Source of the DNA: Scardovia wiggsiae
Lineage (GTDB): Bacteria; Actinomycetota; Actinomycetes; Actinomycetales; Bifidobacteriaceae
Reading direction: 5' to 3'
Assembly (NCBI RefSeq): GCF_051045985.1
Contig: NZ_CP157350.1
Span: 62,001-126,000 of the forward strand
Length of the DNA stretch: 64,000 nucleotides
The notes beneath the pieces were generated by a model. It did not search any database. It worked only from the letters and a program-made list of their open reading frames with translations, and was not told where the DNA came from. The position numbers and the translations under genes were made by a program. Positions 1 through 8,011 of the stretch are shown here, one piece after another; the first letter of the stretch is position 1; the number at the start of each line of letters is the position of its first letter.

Positions 1-195
1 TTCCACTGTGAGGCGTGCGCAGAATCTGCTGAGTTTATTGAACCTGTTGAACCTGTAGTCATATCTGCTATTCTAACGGCCGCTGTAGCCGCAGCATCCT
101 GATATCGGGAAATTTCGCGCACTGCAAGAATTTAACCTTGCCGGCAGAACAGGCAGTTCAAATCCTATTGAGGCTGAAAGCCGCCGGGAATTTGC
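1..195. other. Gene-free left edge
   Basis: Nothing convincing is seen here. There is a tRNA T-loop-like string near 145-160, but no acceptor stem or anticodon arm can be built around it. On the minus strand this is the region downstream of the L,D-transpeptidase gene, and no clear hairpin plus T-tract terminator is visible. Confidence 0.4.
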
Positions 196-924
196 TCAGT
201 AGATATGGATGGGCGTCCCTGTGGGGAGCTGGTCATAGAGCCATTTGCTGTCTGCTATGCTCAGGCGGATGCAGCCGTGCGATGCCGGGCTGCCCAGCTT
301 TTCGGCTTCGCTGGCAATGTATTCGCCGTTGATGTCAGTAGGGACGGAGTGGAAAAGGATATTGTCATGGATGCAGATCCAGTTCTGTGCGCCCATCCGC
401 TCCGCAGTATTGTAGAACGATGCCCCGCGAGGGTTGGGCGCATATCCGCCCGCTACGAAATTGCCGGTTGGCGTAGTGTTGTCCATCCCTGTGCTGGCAA
501 TCATCGTGTAAATAGTCTGGCCGTTTGATTTAACATATACGCGCTGTTTTTTGAGGTCTACGTCAATTGAGAGTTCACTGTAACCAGCAAGGTCCGGCTG
601 CGCCCCGCCGGTCGGGCCATGCCAGTCGACTTTCCTGCCCGGCGCCTTTGGCTTCGCCGTCTTTGCAGCAGATCCGGATGATCGGGCAGGCTTCGCGGAC
701 CGTGCTGATTGGGCTGTATTCTTGGGTGTGGCTGACGAGCTTAGTGTTGTTATACCTGCATCATTGGGGGTGCGCCCCTGCTGCGAAGACTGGAACAGGT
801 GGATAATGCCTATTGCCGACCCGAGGATAATGCACGCTGCCGCTATCACGCCGACAACGAGCGCCGCAAAATCATGCTTGTGCGCGCGCCAGTCGGCGGC
901 CCTGATATGCGGCTTTCCAATCAT
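196..924 (-). CDS. L,D-transpeptidase (YkuD family)
   Basis: A 242-residue membrane-anchored enzyme expected to make 3-3 cross-links in peptidoglycan or attach proteins to it outside the membrane. It has a short basic N-terminus, one membrane segment at about residues 19-45, a Ser/Ala/Pro/Lys-rich linker to about residue 110, then a C-terminal YkuD domain ending in the signature SHGCIRL with the catalytic Cys at about 218 and His at 216. The YkuD domain sits at the extreme C-terminus, as in many short actinobacterial forms, and no LysM or Ig-like domain is visible. There is no Shine-Dalgarno sequence before the ATG; a TAAAAT hexamer lies 6 nt upstream, so a leaderless transcript is likely. 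The family call is firm; the exact cross-link made is not shown by sequence. Confidence 0.9.
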   Translation of the reverse strand: MIGKPHIRAADWRAHKHDFAALVVGVIAAACIILGSAIGIIHLFQSSQQGRTPNDAGITTLSSSATPKNTAQSARSAKPARSSGSAAKTAKPKAPGRKVDWHGPTGGAQPDLAGYSELSIDVDLKKQRVYVKSNGQTIYTMIASTGMDNTTPTGNFVAGGYAPNPRGASFYNTAERMGAQNWICIHDNILFHSVPTDINGEYIASEAEKLGSPASHGCIRLSIADSKWLYDQLPTGTPIHIY

Positions 925-930
925 GCATCT

Positions 931-936
931 ATTTTA
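931..936 (-). promoter_or_regulatory. Putative -10 of a leaderless L,D-transpeptidase transcript
   Basis: On the minus strand TAAAAT lies 6 nt before the start codon at 924. Normal -10 to start-site spacing would place transcription initiation at or next to the ATG, which agrees with the missing ribosome-binding site. No good -35 was identified. Confidence 0.45.
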
Positions 937-1054
937 GCCAATCCGCCTGAGGTAAATACCATGCGGCATTTTGCCGGCAGCCTCCGGGCTGGCTCTGAAT
1001 AGGGCGGGACTTGTGAAGCTGCAGCAGCGTAGCATATAGGCTATCGCTAAGCTT

Positions 1055-1084
1055 GATGAACACTTTAAAGATGAACACTTTAAA
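1055..1084 (+). repeat. Perfect 15-bp tandem duplication
   Basis: GATGAACACTTTAAA occurs twice head to tail (1055-1069 and 1070-1084) in the region between the divergent L,D-transpeptidase and HD-domain genes, about 40 bp before the latter. It is likely a slippage product, or a duplicated protein-binding site in the promoter of the HD gene. Confidence 0.8.
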
Positions 1085-1125
1085 ACATTATGTATCCAGT
1101 ATAAAGGGTAACGATTTTTTGAACT

Positions 1126-2166
1126 ATGCTGCCCGTCCAGTCCCTGCTCGGAACTGCTTATGGACGGCACGCATACAGGCAGCAAATGCTGCCGGTTCTC
1201 CGCGCGTTTTATGATAGGGATATGGATTTGGGTTTTGGGCCGGTGAAAACCGGCAGGGACAGCAGGCATAATACAGCCAGCGTGCCAGACATGGCCGGTA
1301 AGGCAGGCGCGGCTGGCGGGGCCGGTGCAACCGGTGGAGCAGGTCCCCTTTGGCCTGGTGCGCGGGGCGGCACATGGAATACGCGGATACTCGACGATAT
1401 ACTTCCGCAGCTTGAGATATCAGAGGAAGCCCTGGGCTGGGCTCTCAGCCTCCACAGGGATCAGGCGCCGGGCGACAGGGCATTCGACCTTATCGCTTCG
1501 CATTGTGCAATCGTTGCGCTCCTTACCCAGCGCATCTGCAAAAGTATCGCGGGGGGAAGCGCCGCAGGCTACAGTACTGCAGGCAGGAATACTGCGGGGC
1601 ATGGTGCCCATGGGCAAGATACTGCGGGCCGAAGTGCTGGGGACCATGGGGCAGCAACGGACGGCAGCCGCCCTGTTGACCTTCCCCTGGCCGTGCTGGG
1701 CGCGCTTATCCACGACATCGGTACGTATCAGGTCATCAATGACCCGGGATCGTACGGGGGTAGGGAGGCTGGTCCCGCCCATCCCGTGACTTTCCGCAGG
1801 GACTATATCCGGCACGGGATACTGGGATATGCATATCTGCGTGATTCCGGCGCCGATGAAGCAGTGGCGCAGTTTGCCCGCAACCATACAGGCCTTGGGC
1901 TGACCAGGGATATGGTCGAACGGCAGCATCTGGACCTCCCGGCCGCTGATTATGCGCCGCTTACCCGTGAGCAGGAGATCGTCATGTATGCAGATAAATT
2001 CAACAGCAAATCAGATCCCATCGTATTTGTATCCGTTGAGGGGTATTCCCGCCGCTGTGCACGTTTCGGGGAAGATAATGTGCGGCGCTGGCATGAGCTT
2101 GTTGACAGATATGGTGCCCCTGATATCCGGAGCATGGCAGAAAACTACGGTTTAGAAGTCGAATAG
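1126..2166 (+). CDS. HD-domain (HDIG-type) metal-dependent phosphohydrolase
   Basis: A predicted cytoplasmic HD-superfamily hydrolase, 346 residues if the first ATG is used. The metal-binding pattern is visible: a His in HCAIVALLTQ at about 126, the His-Asp pair in LIHDIG at 196-197, a further His in YIRHGILGY, a His in FARNHTGLG, and an Asp in MYADKFNSK. Between the first His and the HD pair (about residues 139-180) there is a Gly/Ala-rich, imperfectly repetitive insertion (AAGYSTAGRNTAG and similar) that looks like a slippage-prone linker, and there is a second Gly/Ala run near residues 57-70. The substrate cannot be inferred. The start is uncertain: 1126 has no clear ribosome-binding site, and an in-frame ATG at 1222 is an alternative. 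It converges on serine dehydratase. Confidence 0.8.
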   Translation: MLPVQSLLGTAYGRHAYRQQMLPVLRAFYDRDMDLGFGPVKTGRDSRHNTASVPDMAGKAGAAGGAGATGGAGPLWPGARGGTWNTRILDDILPQLEISEEALGWALSLHRDQAPGDRAFDLIASHCAIVALLTQRICKSIAGGSAAGYSTAGRNTAGHGAHGQDTAGRSAGDHGAATDGSRPVDLPLAVLGALIHDIGTYQVINDPGSYGGREAGPAHPVTFRRDYIRHGILGYAYLRDSGADEAVAQFARNHTGLGLTRDMVERQHLDLPAADYAPLTREQEIVMYADKFNSKSDPIVFVSVEGYSRRCARFGEDNVRRWHELVDRYGAPDIRSMAENYGLEVE

Positions 2167-2188
2167 GGCAGAGGGCCCGCTGCCGGCT

Positions 2189-2218
2189 GGCCGGACAGGC
2201 AGTCAGCCTGCGCCGGCC
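2189..2218. terminator. Strong stem-loop between convergent genes
   Basis: GGCCGG-a-CAGGC, a five-base loop, then GCCTG-cg-CCGGCC forms a nearly perfect GC stem with a small internal bulge between the HD-domain gene and sdaA. There is no T-tract, so it may act as an mRNA-end stabiliser or as a bidirectional terminator. Confidence 0.5.
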
Positions 2219-3646
2219 TCAGCATTCAACAACGTTAACGGCAAGCCCGCCTTCGGAAGTTTCACGGTACTTCGACATCATGTCATGCCCCGTCTGGCGC
2301 ATTGTCTCAATTGCGGAATCCAGAGATACGATATGCGAACCGTTGCTGAGCAGCGCCATGCGTGCGGCATTGACGGCAGTATTGGAAGCCATAGCGTTGC
2401 GTTCAATGCAGGGGATCTGCACCAGCCCGCCCACTGGGTCGCAGGTCAGCCCAAGATTGTGTTCGATCCCTATTTCGGCAGCATTCTCCACCTGGGCAGG
2501 CGTTCCGCCAAGGACTGCACACAGGCCGCCGGCAGCCATAGAGCAGGCGCTGCCCACTTCACCCTGGCATCCGACTTCAGCACCGGAAATGGATGCATTG
2601 CGTTTGAACAGGTAGCCTATAGCGCTGGCAGTGAGGAGGAATTCCGTTACACCTGCCTCGTCGGCATTGTCAATGAAATACCAGTAGTAGTGCAGGACAG
2701 CCGGGACGATGCCTGCAGCACCGTTTGTCGGGGCAGTCACTATCCGTCCGCCGCCTGCATTCTCTTCATTGACCGCGAGTGCGAACAGGTCGATCCATTC
2801 CATAACGCTGCCGTTTGTTGTACTCAGCGGCCTGCTGATAAGCTCTTTATTTTCCCCGAATATGGCAGTATCGCCGGTCCTTGCCAGGGCCCTGTAAAGG
2901 CCCGGCGCCCGGCGGTGTACCCGGAGCCCGCCCGGCAATATGGTTTTTTCGCTGAGGCACCCGTTCGTGATGCACTCATGCATGAAATGCCAGACCCTGT
3001 GGATATAGTCTTTTATCTCATCCTCCGTATGGGACGCCAGTTCATTTTCCCATACTATATCAGCAATGGATTTTGATTCGCGTCCGCAGATATCAACTAA
3101 TTCTGCCGCATTAGCGAAAGGGTAGGGGACTGCAGCCGGGCCCTGCCCTTCTGCAGCTTTGCAGCAAGCCCCGCTGATCTCACTGCCGTGGATAATAAAT
3201 CCGCCGCCGACCGAGTAGACCGTGTCACTGTAAAGCTCGTTGCCGGAAGCATCGAAGGCTTTCATCTCCATGCCGTTAGGATGGTAATCAGGGGTCCGCC
3301 ACAGGTCGAATTTGATGTCTTCCCTGTAAAAAGGGATCGTATGGTTGAAATTAAGGGTTATTTCCTGCTTCTGGCAGCACTCGTCAAGTACGGCCAATAC
3401 GTGCCCGGGGTCAACGGTTTCAGGTTCCCAGCCCTCAAGCCCGGCAGCGACAGCACGGTCTGTACCATGGCCTTTGCCTGTGCGCGACAGCGATCCGTAC
3501 AGCACGACATGTATCCGCGCAACCGAACCGAGCAGGCCGTTCCGGGCAAGGGCATCGGAAAAAGCTTTCCCCGCGCGCATAGGCCCTACAGTATGAGATG
3601 ATGATGGGCCGATGCCCACGCTGAACATGTCAAAAATGCTGAGCAT
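2219..3646 (-). CDS. sdaA: L-serine ammonia-lyase, iron-sulfur-dependent, single-chain
   Basis: Converts L-serine to pyruvate and ammonia in the cytoplasm using an oxygen-labile 4Fe-4S cluster. The 475-residue length fits the single-chain type (E. coli SdaA is about 454). The beta domain comes first with the family motif GPSSSHTVGPMRAG near residues 13-26. The alpha domain follows with Cys-bearing stretches GAEVGCQGEVGSACSMAAGG and CDPVGGLVQIPC, which supply the cluster ligands. The start is supported by GAGGTG upstream of the ATG. It lies 79 bp downstream of upp on the same strand, but a terminator-like hairpin sits between them, so it is probably transcribed separately. Confidence 0.95.
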   Translation of the reverse strand: MLSIFDMFSVGIGPSSSHTVGPMRAGKAFSDALARNGLLGSVARIHVVLYGSLSRTGKGHGTDRAVAAGLEGWEPETVDPGHVLAVLDECCQKQEITLNFNHTIPFYREDIKFDLWRTPDYHPNGMEMKAFDASGNELYSDTVYSVGGGFIIHGSEISGACCKAAEGQGPAAVPYPFANAAELVDICGRESKSIADIVWENELASHTEDEIKDYIHRVWHFMHECITNGCLSEKTILPGGLRVHRRAPGLYRALARTGDTAIFGENKELISRPLSTTNGSVMEWIDLFALAVNEENAGGGRIVTAPTNGAAGIVPAVLHYYWYFIDNADEAGVTEFLLTASAIGYLFKRNASISGAEVGCQGEVGSACSMAAGGLCAVLGGTPAQVENAAEIGIEHNLGLTCDPVGGLVQIPCIERNAMASNTAVNAARMALLSNGSHIVSLDSAIETMRQTGHDMMSKYRETSEGGLAVNVVEC

Positions 3647-3665
3647 GTTTCACCTCATATAGGTC

Positions 3666-3698
3666 TTATAAAACTGCTGCCGGGCATGCCTGCGGCAG
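3666..3698 (-). terminator. Rho-independent-type terminator after upp
   Basis: Read on the minus strand, a CTGCCG/CGGCAG stem (3693-3698 with 3677-3682, 10-nt loop) is followed by AGTTTTATAAGA. This is a plausible intrinsic terminator separating upp from sdaA. Confidence 0.5.
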
Positions 3699-3725
3699 AG
3701 CAGGACCGGCCGGGGGAGAGCTGCG

Positions 3726-4370
3726 CTACTCCGCCAGCCCGTACAGGCGGTCGCCGGCATCACCCAGGCCAGGGATGATATACGCTTTATCGTTAAGCTT
3801 CTCGTCCACTGCGCAGACGACCACTTTGAAGTCTATAGACGGATCCACCTCTTTTTCAAGGCGATCCAGCCCTTCCGGGGCGGCAAGGATGTCAATGGCG
3901 GTAATATCCTTGGCGCCGCGTTCTTTGAGGTATTTGATTGCAGCAACAAGTGTCCCGCCTGTTGCGAGCATCGGGTCAAGCAGAAAGCACTGGCGGTCAG
4001 TCAGGTCATCGGGCAGACGGTTTGCATATGTGATGATATCAAGCGTATTCTCGTCACGCCGCATGCCGAGGAAGCCGACTTCGGCTGTAGGCAGCAGGCG
4101 CGTCATGCCGTCAAGCATGCCCAGCCCGGCACGGAGTATAGGCACGACCATCGGCTTAGGCCCGGCAAGATGCCGCCCCGTTGCAGATGCTACAGGGGTC
4201 TCAATAGGCCGGTCTTCAACGGCAAGATCATGGGTCGCCTCGTATGCTTCAAGGGTCACCAGTTCACTGACCAGCTCGCGGAAAATATTGGATGGCGTGT
4301 TTTTATCCCGCAGGACAGTAAGTTTGTGGTCTACCAGCGGATGATCCAGAACTGTAAGATGCATAGTCAT
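3726..4370 (-). CDS. upp: Uracil phosphoribosyltransferase
   Basis: Salvages uracil with PRPP to give UMP. From ATG 4370 the protein is 214 residues, the usual family length, starting MTMHLTVLDHPLVDHKL. The PRPP-binding loop LDPMLATGGT and the C-terminal uracil-binding signature PGLGDAGDR are both present. The open frame continues 20 codons upstream to 4430, but that extension has no family similarity and the conserved N-terminus begins at 4370 (or ATG 4364). No Shine-Dalgarno sequence is seen. TATCAT lies 6 nt before ATG 4370, suggesting leaderless expression. Confidence 0.95.
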   Translation of the reverse strand: MTMHLTVLDHPLVDHKLTVLRDKNTPSNIFRELVSELVTLEAYEATHDLAVEDRPIETPVASATGRHLAGPKPMVVPILRAGLGMLDGMTRLLPTAEVGFLGMRRDENTLDIITYANRLPDDLTDRQCFLLDPMLATGGTLVAAIKYLKERGAKDITAIDILAAPEGLDRLEKEVDPSIDFKVVVCAVDEKLNDKAYIIPGLGDAGDRLYGLAE

Positions 4371-4376
4371 ACTTTT

Positions 4377-4382
4377 ATGATA
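4377..4382 (-). promoter_or_regulatory. Putative -10 of leaderless upp
   Basis: TATCAT on the minus strand, 6 nt before the upp ATG, placing the predicted transcription start at the start codon. The -35 region is weak. Confidence 0.35.
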
Positions 4383-4453
4383 CGTCACGGCATAGGCTAG
4401 AGAGCGGCACGGGACAGCCGGGAAGTTCACAGGCTGTTTTTAGATTTACGGCT

Positions 4454-4459
4454 TATAAT
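4454..4459 (+). promoter_or_regulatory. Putative -10 element of the XRE gene
   Basis: A consensus TATAAT about 30 nt before the probable ATG at 4490. The matching -35 is not obvious. Confidence 0.4.
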
Positions 4460-4489
4460 CCGTTGATATCTCGCCGATTCGGACGGACG

Positions 4490-4786
4490 ATGAACCGCAT
4501 GAAAGCGAACGATACTTATATTAAGAGGCTTTCTTTTGGTCGGGCTATCCGGAAATTCCGCGAAAGAAAGAATATGAGCCAGGAAGATCTTGCACTTTCG
4601 GCTCAAATGGACAGGTCGTACGTTGGGCGCGTGGAGCGCGGCGAAAAATCAGTGAGCCTCGACAAGATATGGCAGTTGTGCACGGCTTTGGAAGCCACCC
4701 CTGCCGAGCTGTTTTCTGCAGCCTTGGTCCTTGAACAGCATTTTAAGCGGCTGGGCAGCGGCATATCACGCAGGCGCAAGCAATAA
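4490..4786 (+). CDS. XRE-family helix-turn-helix regulator
   Basis: A small DNA-binding protein of about 98 residues with a Cro/C1-type helix-turn-helix filling most of its length (FGRAIRKFRERKNMSQEDLA, then MDRSYVGRVERGEKS and LDKIWQLCTALEATPAELF). No second sensory or catalytic domain is present, so it resembles SinR- or C-protein-like single-domain regulators. ATG 4490 is chosen because a TATAAT sits about 30 nt upstream; ATG 4499 is an alternative, and the frame is open back to a TTG at 4463. It lies between upp (divergent) and tadA. Its target cannot be told from sequence, and no restriction-modification genes are nearby. Confidence 0.85.
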   Translation: MNRMKANDTYIKRLSFGRAIRKFRERKNMSQEDLALSAQMDRSYVGRVERGEKSVSLDKIWQLCTALEATPAELFSAALVLEQHFKRLGSGISRRRKQ

Positions 4787-4948
4787 CGATAAGGCGAACA
4801 ATAAAGGTATAACAATAAGGCATTCCCTTTCAGAAGATATATGATCGAAGGCGTTCACGGTCCCCGTCCCGGATCCATCCATACCACCCTCTCCATGCCG
4901 GTGTTTTATACTGGTGCTGTAGTTATTGCAGATACAGTCAGGCGGGAT

Positions 4949-5455
4949 ATGGGCATCAACGGCGAAGCGCTGGCTACAGCGATGGGGGAGGCGCTGCGCT
5001 GCGCCCGCGAGGCTGAGAGGAACGCAGATGTCCCTGTGGGCGCTGTGATGCTTGACAGGGATGGGGCAATAGCCGCGCGGTCCTATAACAGGCGTGAGCA
5101 GAAAGGCGACCCGCTGTCCCACGCTGAAATCGAAGTGATCCGCGCCGCTGCCGCCGTCAATGGATCCTGGAATTTGGCAGAATTTACTTTAGTCGTGACC
5201 CTTGAACCGTGCCCCATGTGCGCGGGCGCAGCTGTCAGCGCCCATGTAGGCAGCATCGTTTTCGGAGCATGGGACCCTAAGATGGGTGCCTGCGGGTCTG
5301 TGTGGGATATCCCCCGTGATCCCCATATCGGGACGCATCCGCAGGTTGCCGGCGGTATCCGCGAAGAGGAGTGTTCCCGGCTGCTCGGCAGTTTTTTTGA
5401 ACAGCGTCGCCCATGTTCCCGGCATCATCCCGGCAGTCCAGGCCGACCGGTCTGA
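4949..5455 (+). CDS. tadA: tRNA-adenosine(34) deaminase
   Basis: Deaminates the wobble adenosine of tRNA-Arg(ACG) to inosine, an essential function. The zinc deaminase motif is complete: HAE (His58, catalytic Glu60 counted from ATG 4949) and PCPMC (Cys88 and Cys91). MGACGSVWDI follows, as in bacterial TadA, where a MGAAGS-type stretch is usual. The family-typical start LATAMGEALRCAREAE begins just after ATG 4949. The open frame runs back to 4841, but that extra 36-residue extension has no family counterpart, and a TATACT hexamer at 4907-4912 would lie inside it. The length of 168 residues is normal. Confidence 0.93.
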   Translation: MGINGEALATAMGEALRCAREAERNADVPVGAVMLDRDGAIAARSYNRREQKGDPLSHAEIEVIRAAAAVNGSWNLAEFTLVVTLEPCPMCAGAAVSAHVGSIVFGAWDPKMGACGSVWDIPRDPHIGTHPQVAGGIREEECSRLLGSFFEQRRPCSRHHPGSPGRPV

Positions 5456-5650
5456 CTTTACTTTCCTTTGTATCATGCCACGCCCGGACAGGGAAAGTAA
5501 CCTTCCGTATCGTTAGCTCAGCTTATATAGTGGCAGAAGGAAAACAGTGCAAATGCTTATGCGGGCCAGCTATACAGCGTATCCCCCGCAGGCAGGAACA
5601 CCGTAAAGCATAGTATAAAAGTTGTAGAACGTATCAGGAGAACGGTACCA
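5456..5650 (+). other. tadA-alpha-galactosidase intergenic region
   Basis: A 195-bp spacer leading into the alpha-galactosidase gene. AGGAGA lies about 10 nt before its ATG, and a TATAAA string near 5614 could be part of a promoter. A string near 5513 resembles the D-arm of a tRNA, but no tRNA can be folded from it. No terminator for tadA is clear. Confidence 0.35.
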
Positions 5651-7957
5651 ATGACTGCTGCTGTCCGCACTTTCGATTCCATATCATCCGCCGGCATGCC
5701 GCTGCGCACGGTATACCTCGCCAATGGCGGCGTCGCGCTTGCCCTGGCTGCGTGCGGTTCTGATATGCCGCATATCGTCCATTGGGGCAGGGAGATGGGC
5801 GATCCGTCCTCCTCCCGGGGCCTTTATGATGCTCTCCACCCCCAAAGGGTCTCAGGCAATCTTGATATAACACCGTTCCCGAGTATTATGCCGGTACAGT
5901 CTGAGGCATGGAGCGGCAAATCCCGTTTTGTTATACGCTCGCAAGGGACAGAGCTTTTCTGCAAGTTTGACGTAACTAGTTTTACAGCAGACCATGCCGG
6001 CAGGTTTGTTGATGAAGTTTCCCGGCAGGCGCGCACCCTTGCCGGATTCGGCGACGATGAGCTCCGTTCCGCGCAGGTGCAGAGCGGTACATATCCGGAT
6101 CAGGCTGCAGTGCCCCATGCCGTAGTTGTGGCGCGTGACAGCGAGCAGGGTGTGGAGCTTGTCTGGGAAATACAGGTGCTTGATTCCGGATTAGTCAGGC
6201 AGAAAGCTGAGGTCAGGAATATAGGGAAGCTGGAAGGCGGAGCCCCCCTTTCTGTGCAGGCTGTTGAGCTGGGTTTCCCAGTGCCTCCTGCGGCCAGCGA
6301 AATCATGACTGCGACAGGGCATCATCTCCGGGAACGCTCGCCGCAGCGGCAGCCTCTTGTTAAAGGCCGTTTTGAAAAGAATTCAGTCATGGGCAGGCCT
6401 GATTTTGATGCATCCCTGCTGATGAGCGCCGGTACCCGCGGATTCGGCTTCGAGGAAGGCGAAGTATGGAGCGTGCATGTGGGATGGAGCGGGAACAGTA
6501 CGCTCAGCATAGATTCGACGCCGTTCAGCCTGCCTGTTTTAGGCGGCGGAGAGCTGCTTCTGGGCGGTGAAGTGGAGCTTAAGGTCAGCGAAAAGTATAT
6601 AACCCCGTGGGTATACGGCAGCTACGGCCGGGGGCTCAACGAAGTTGCACGCAGGTTCCATAAGACCCTGCGCCAGCTCCACCCCAATCTGCGCAGCAAA
6701 CCGCGTCCGGTCATCCTGAATACGTGGGAAGCCGTATATTTTGACCATTCATTCGATACGCTGAAGAAGCTTGCCGACACTGCGCAGTCATGCGGTGTGG
6801 AACGTTTTGTGGTAGACGACGGATGGTTCGGGTCCCGCAGGGATGATACTTCAGGGCTGGGTGACTGGCAGGTCTCTGAAGACGTATGGCCGGAAGGCCT
6901 CCGCCCGCTTGCCGACTATGTCCGCAGCCGGGGTATGGAGTTTGGCCTGTGGTTTGAGCCTGAAATGGTCAACCCCGATTCCCGGATCGCCCGTGCCCAT
7001 CCTGATTGGGTACTGTCTCCCACGCCGGGGCGCAGTGCCGTCCAGGGCCGGTCCCAACAGGTGCTTGACCTGACCAATCCGGCTGCACTGTCGTATATTT
7101 TCCATGCGATGGATTCCCTGGTCAGCGAAACAGGGATCAGCTATATCAAGTGGGACCATAATAAGCTTGTATCCGAAGCTGTTTCCCGGCATTCCGGAAC
7201 CCCGGCAGTCCATAACCAGACCTTGGCTGTTTATGCGATCATTGAAGCATTGAAACTCCGCCATCCGGGCCTTGAGATCGAGTCGTGCAGTTCGGGCGGA
7301 GGGCGTGTAGATATGGGGATCCTCGCATTCTGCGACCGTATCTGGGCATCTGACTGCGTGGACCCTGTTGAACGCGCTGCGATACAGCGGTACACAGCCC
7401 TGCTCGTCCCTCCTGAAATGATAGGCGAGCATATCGGTGCATCCCCTGCGCACTCCACGCGGCGCGCAACATCGCTGCCGATGCGGGCCATTACGTCGCT
7501 TTTCGGCCATCTTGGTGTGGAGTGGGACCTTAATGCTGTCGGGCAGGATCAGCTTGACGAATTGTCCTCGTGGATCGCGCTGTATAAAAACATGCGCCCC
7601 CTGATCGCTGAAGGCAGCCTGGTCCAGTCTGATACCAACGATGCTTCTGTCTGCGTGGACGGTATAGTCTCTGCCGACAGGTCGCGCGGGTATTTCCGCT
7701 TTATCCAGGTGGCTACGTCGCCGAACTACCCTGCTGCCCCTGTCCGCCTGCCCGGCCTCGACCCGGACGGTTCATACCGTGTTTACCCGCTCGCCGCCAG
7801 CCGGGACCTTTCCGGGACAGGCAACGGGGAAGGGCCGTTATACTGGTGGACGCCCCGGGGGGTCACACTGTCTGCGCAGTCGCTCACCAATTACGGCATC
7901 CGCCCTCCGCAGCTCCATCCTGCACAGGCTGTTATTTTTGCAGCTGAAAAAGTGTAA
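5651..7957 (+). CDS. Alpha-galactosidase, GH36
   Basis: Releases terminal alpha-galactose from melibiose, raffinose-family sugars and related substrates. At 768 residues it fits the GH36 subgroup of about 750 residues: an N-terminal beta-sandwich, then a catalytic barrel with DDGWFGSRRDD, GLWFEPEMVNPDS, the nucleophile Asp502 in YIKWDHNK, SSGGGRVDMG and the acid/base Asp568 in WASDCVD, and a C-terminal beta domain. No signal peptide is present, so the enzyme is cytoplasmic and works on imported oligosaccharides. It faces the ROK regulator gene, across which lies a sugar ABC transporter operon ending in a GH13 alpha-glucosidase, giving a complete uptake-and-cleavage locus. The start is supported by AGGAGA upstream. 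Confidence 0.93.
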   Translation: MTAAVRTFDSISSAGMPLRTVYLANGGVALALAACGSDMPHIVHWGREMGDPSSSRGLYDALHPQRVSGNLDITPFPSIMPVQSEAWSGKSRFVIRSQGTELFCKFDVTSFTADHAGRFVDEVSRQARTLAGFGDDELRSAQVQSGTYPDQAAVPHAVVVARDSEQGVELVWEIQVLDSGLVRQKAEVRNIGKLEGGAPLSVQAVELGFPVPPAASEIMTATGHHLRERSPQRQPLVKGRFEKNSVMGRPDFDASLLMSAGTRGFGFEEGEVWSVHVGWSGNSTLSIDSTPFSLPVLGGGELLLGGEVELKVSEKYITPWVYGSYGRGLNEVARRFHKTLRQLHPNLRSKPRPVILNTWEAVYFDHSFDTLKKLADTAQSCGVERFVVDDGWFGSRRDDTSGLGDWQVSEDVWPEGLRPLADYVRSRGMEFGLWFEPEMVNPDSRIARAHPDWVLSPTPGRSAVQGRSQQVLDLTNPAALSYIFHAMDSLVSETGISYIKWDHNKLVSEAVSRHSGTPAVHNQTLAVYAIIEALKLRHPGLEIESCSSGGGRVDMGILAFCDRIWASDCVDPVERAAIQRYTALLVPPEMIGEHIGASPAHSTRRATSLPMRAITSLFGHLGVEWDLNAVGQDQLDELSSWIALYKNMRPLIAEGSLVQSDTNDASVCVDGIVSADRSRGYFRFIQVATSPNYPAAPVRLPGLDPDGSYRVYPLAASRDLSGTGNGEGPLYWWTPRGVTLSAQSLTNYGIRPPQLHPAQAVIFAAEKV

Positions 7958-7980
7958 GTGTGTGCGAGGCCTGCAGGAGG

Positions 7981-8011
7981 GGATAGAGCAGTGCACTGCG
8001 CCCTATCCTTT
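7981..8011. terminator. Bidirectional stem-loop between aga and ROK genes
   Basis: GGATAG (7981-7986) pairs with CTATCC (8003-8008) around an inner self-complementary GCAGTGCACTGC, followed by TTT. It overlaps the stop codon of the ROK gene and lies 23 nt after the alpha-galactosidase stop, so it could end both convergent transcripts. Confidence 0.5.

Noticed and set aside
145..175. tRNA T-loop-like string GTTCAAATCC
   Set aside because: The arms needed for a cloverleaf (acceptor, anticodon) cannot be formed around it.
4841..4948. A longer N-terminus for tadA from ATG 4841
   Set aside because: The extra 36 residues have no counterpart in the family, and a promoter-like TATACT lies inside them.
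5510..5545. D-arm-like string GTTAGCTCAG suggesting a tRNA after tadA
   Set aside because: No matching anticodon or T arm follows, and the acceptor ends do not pair.
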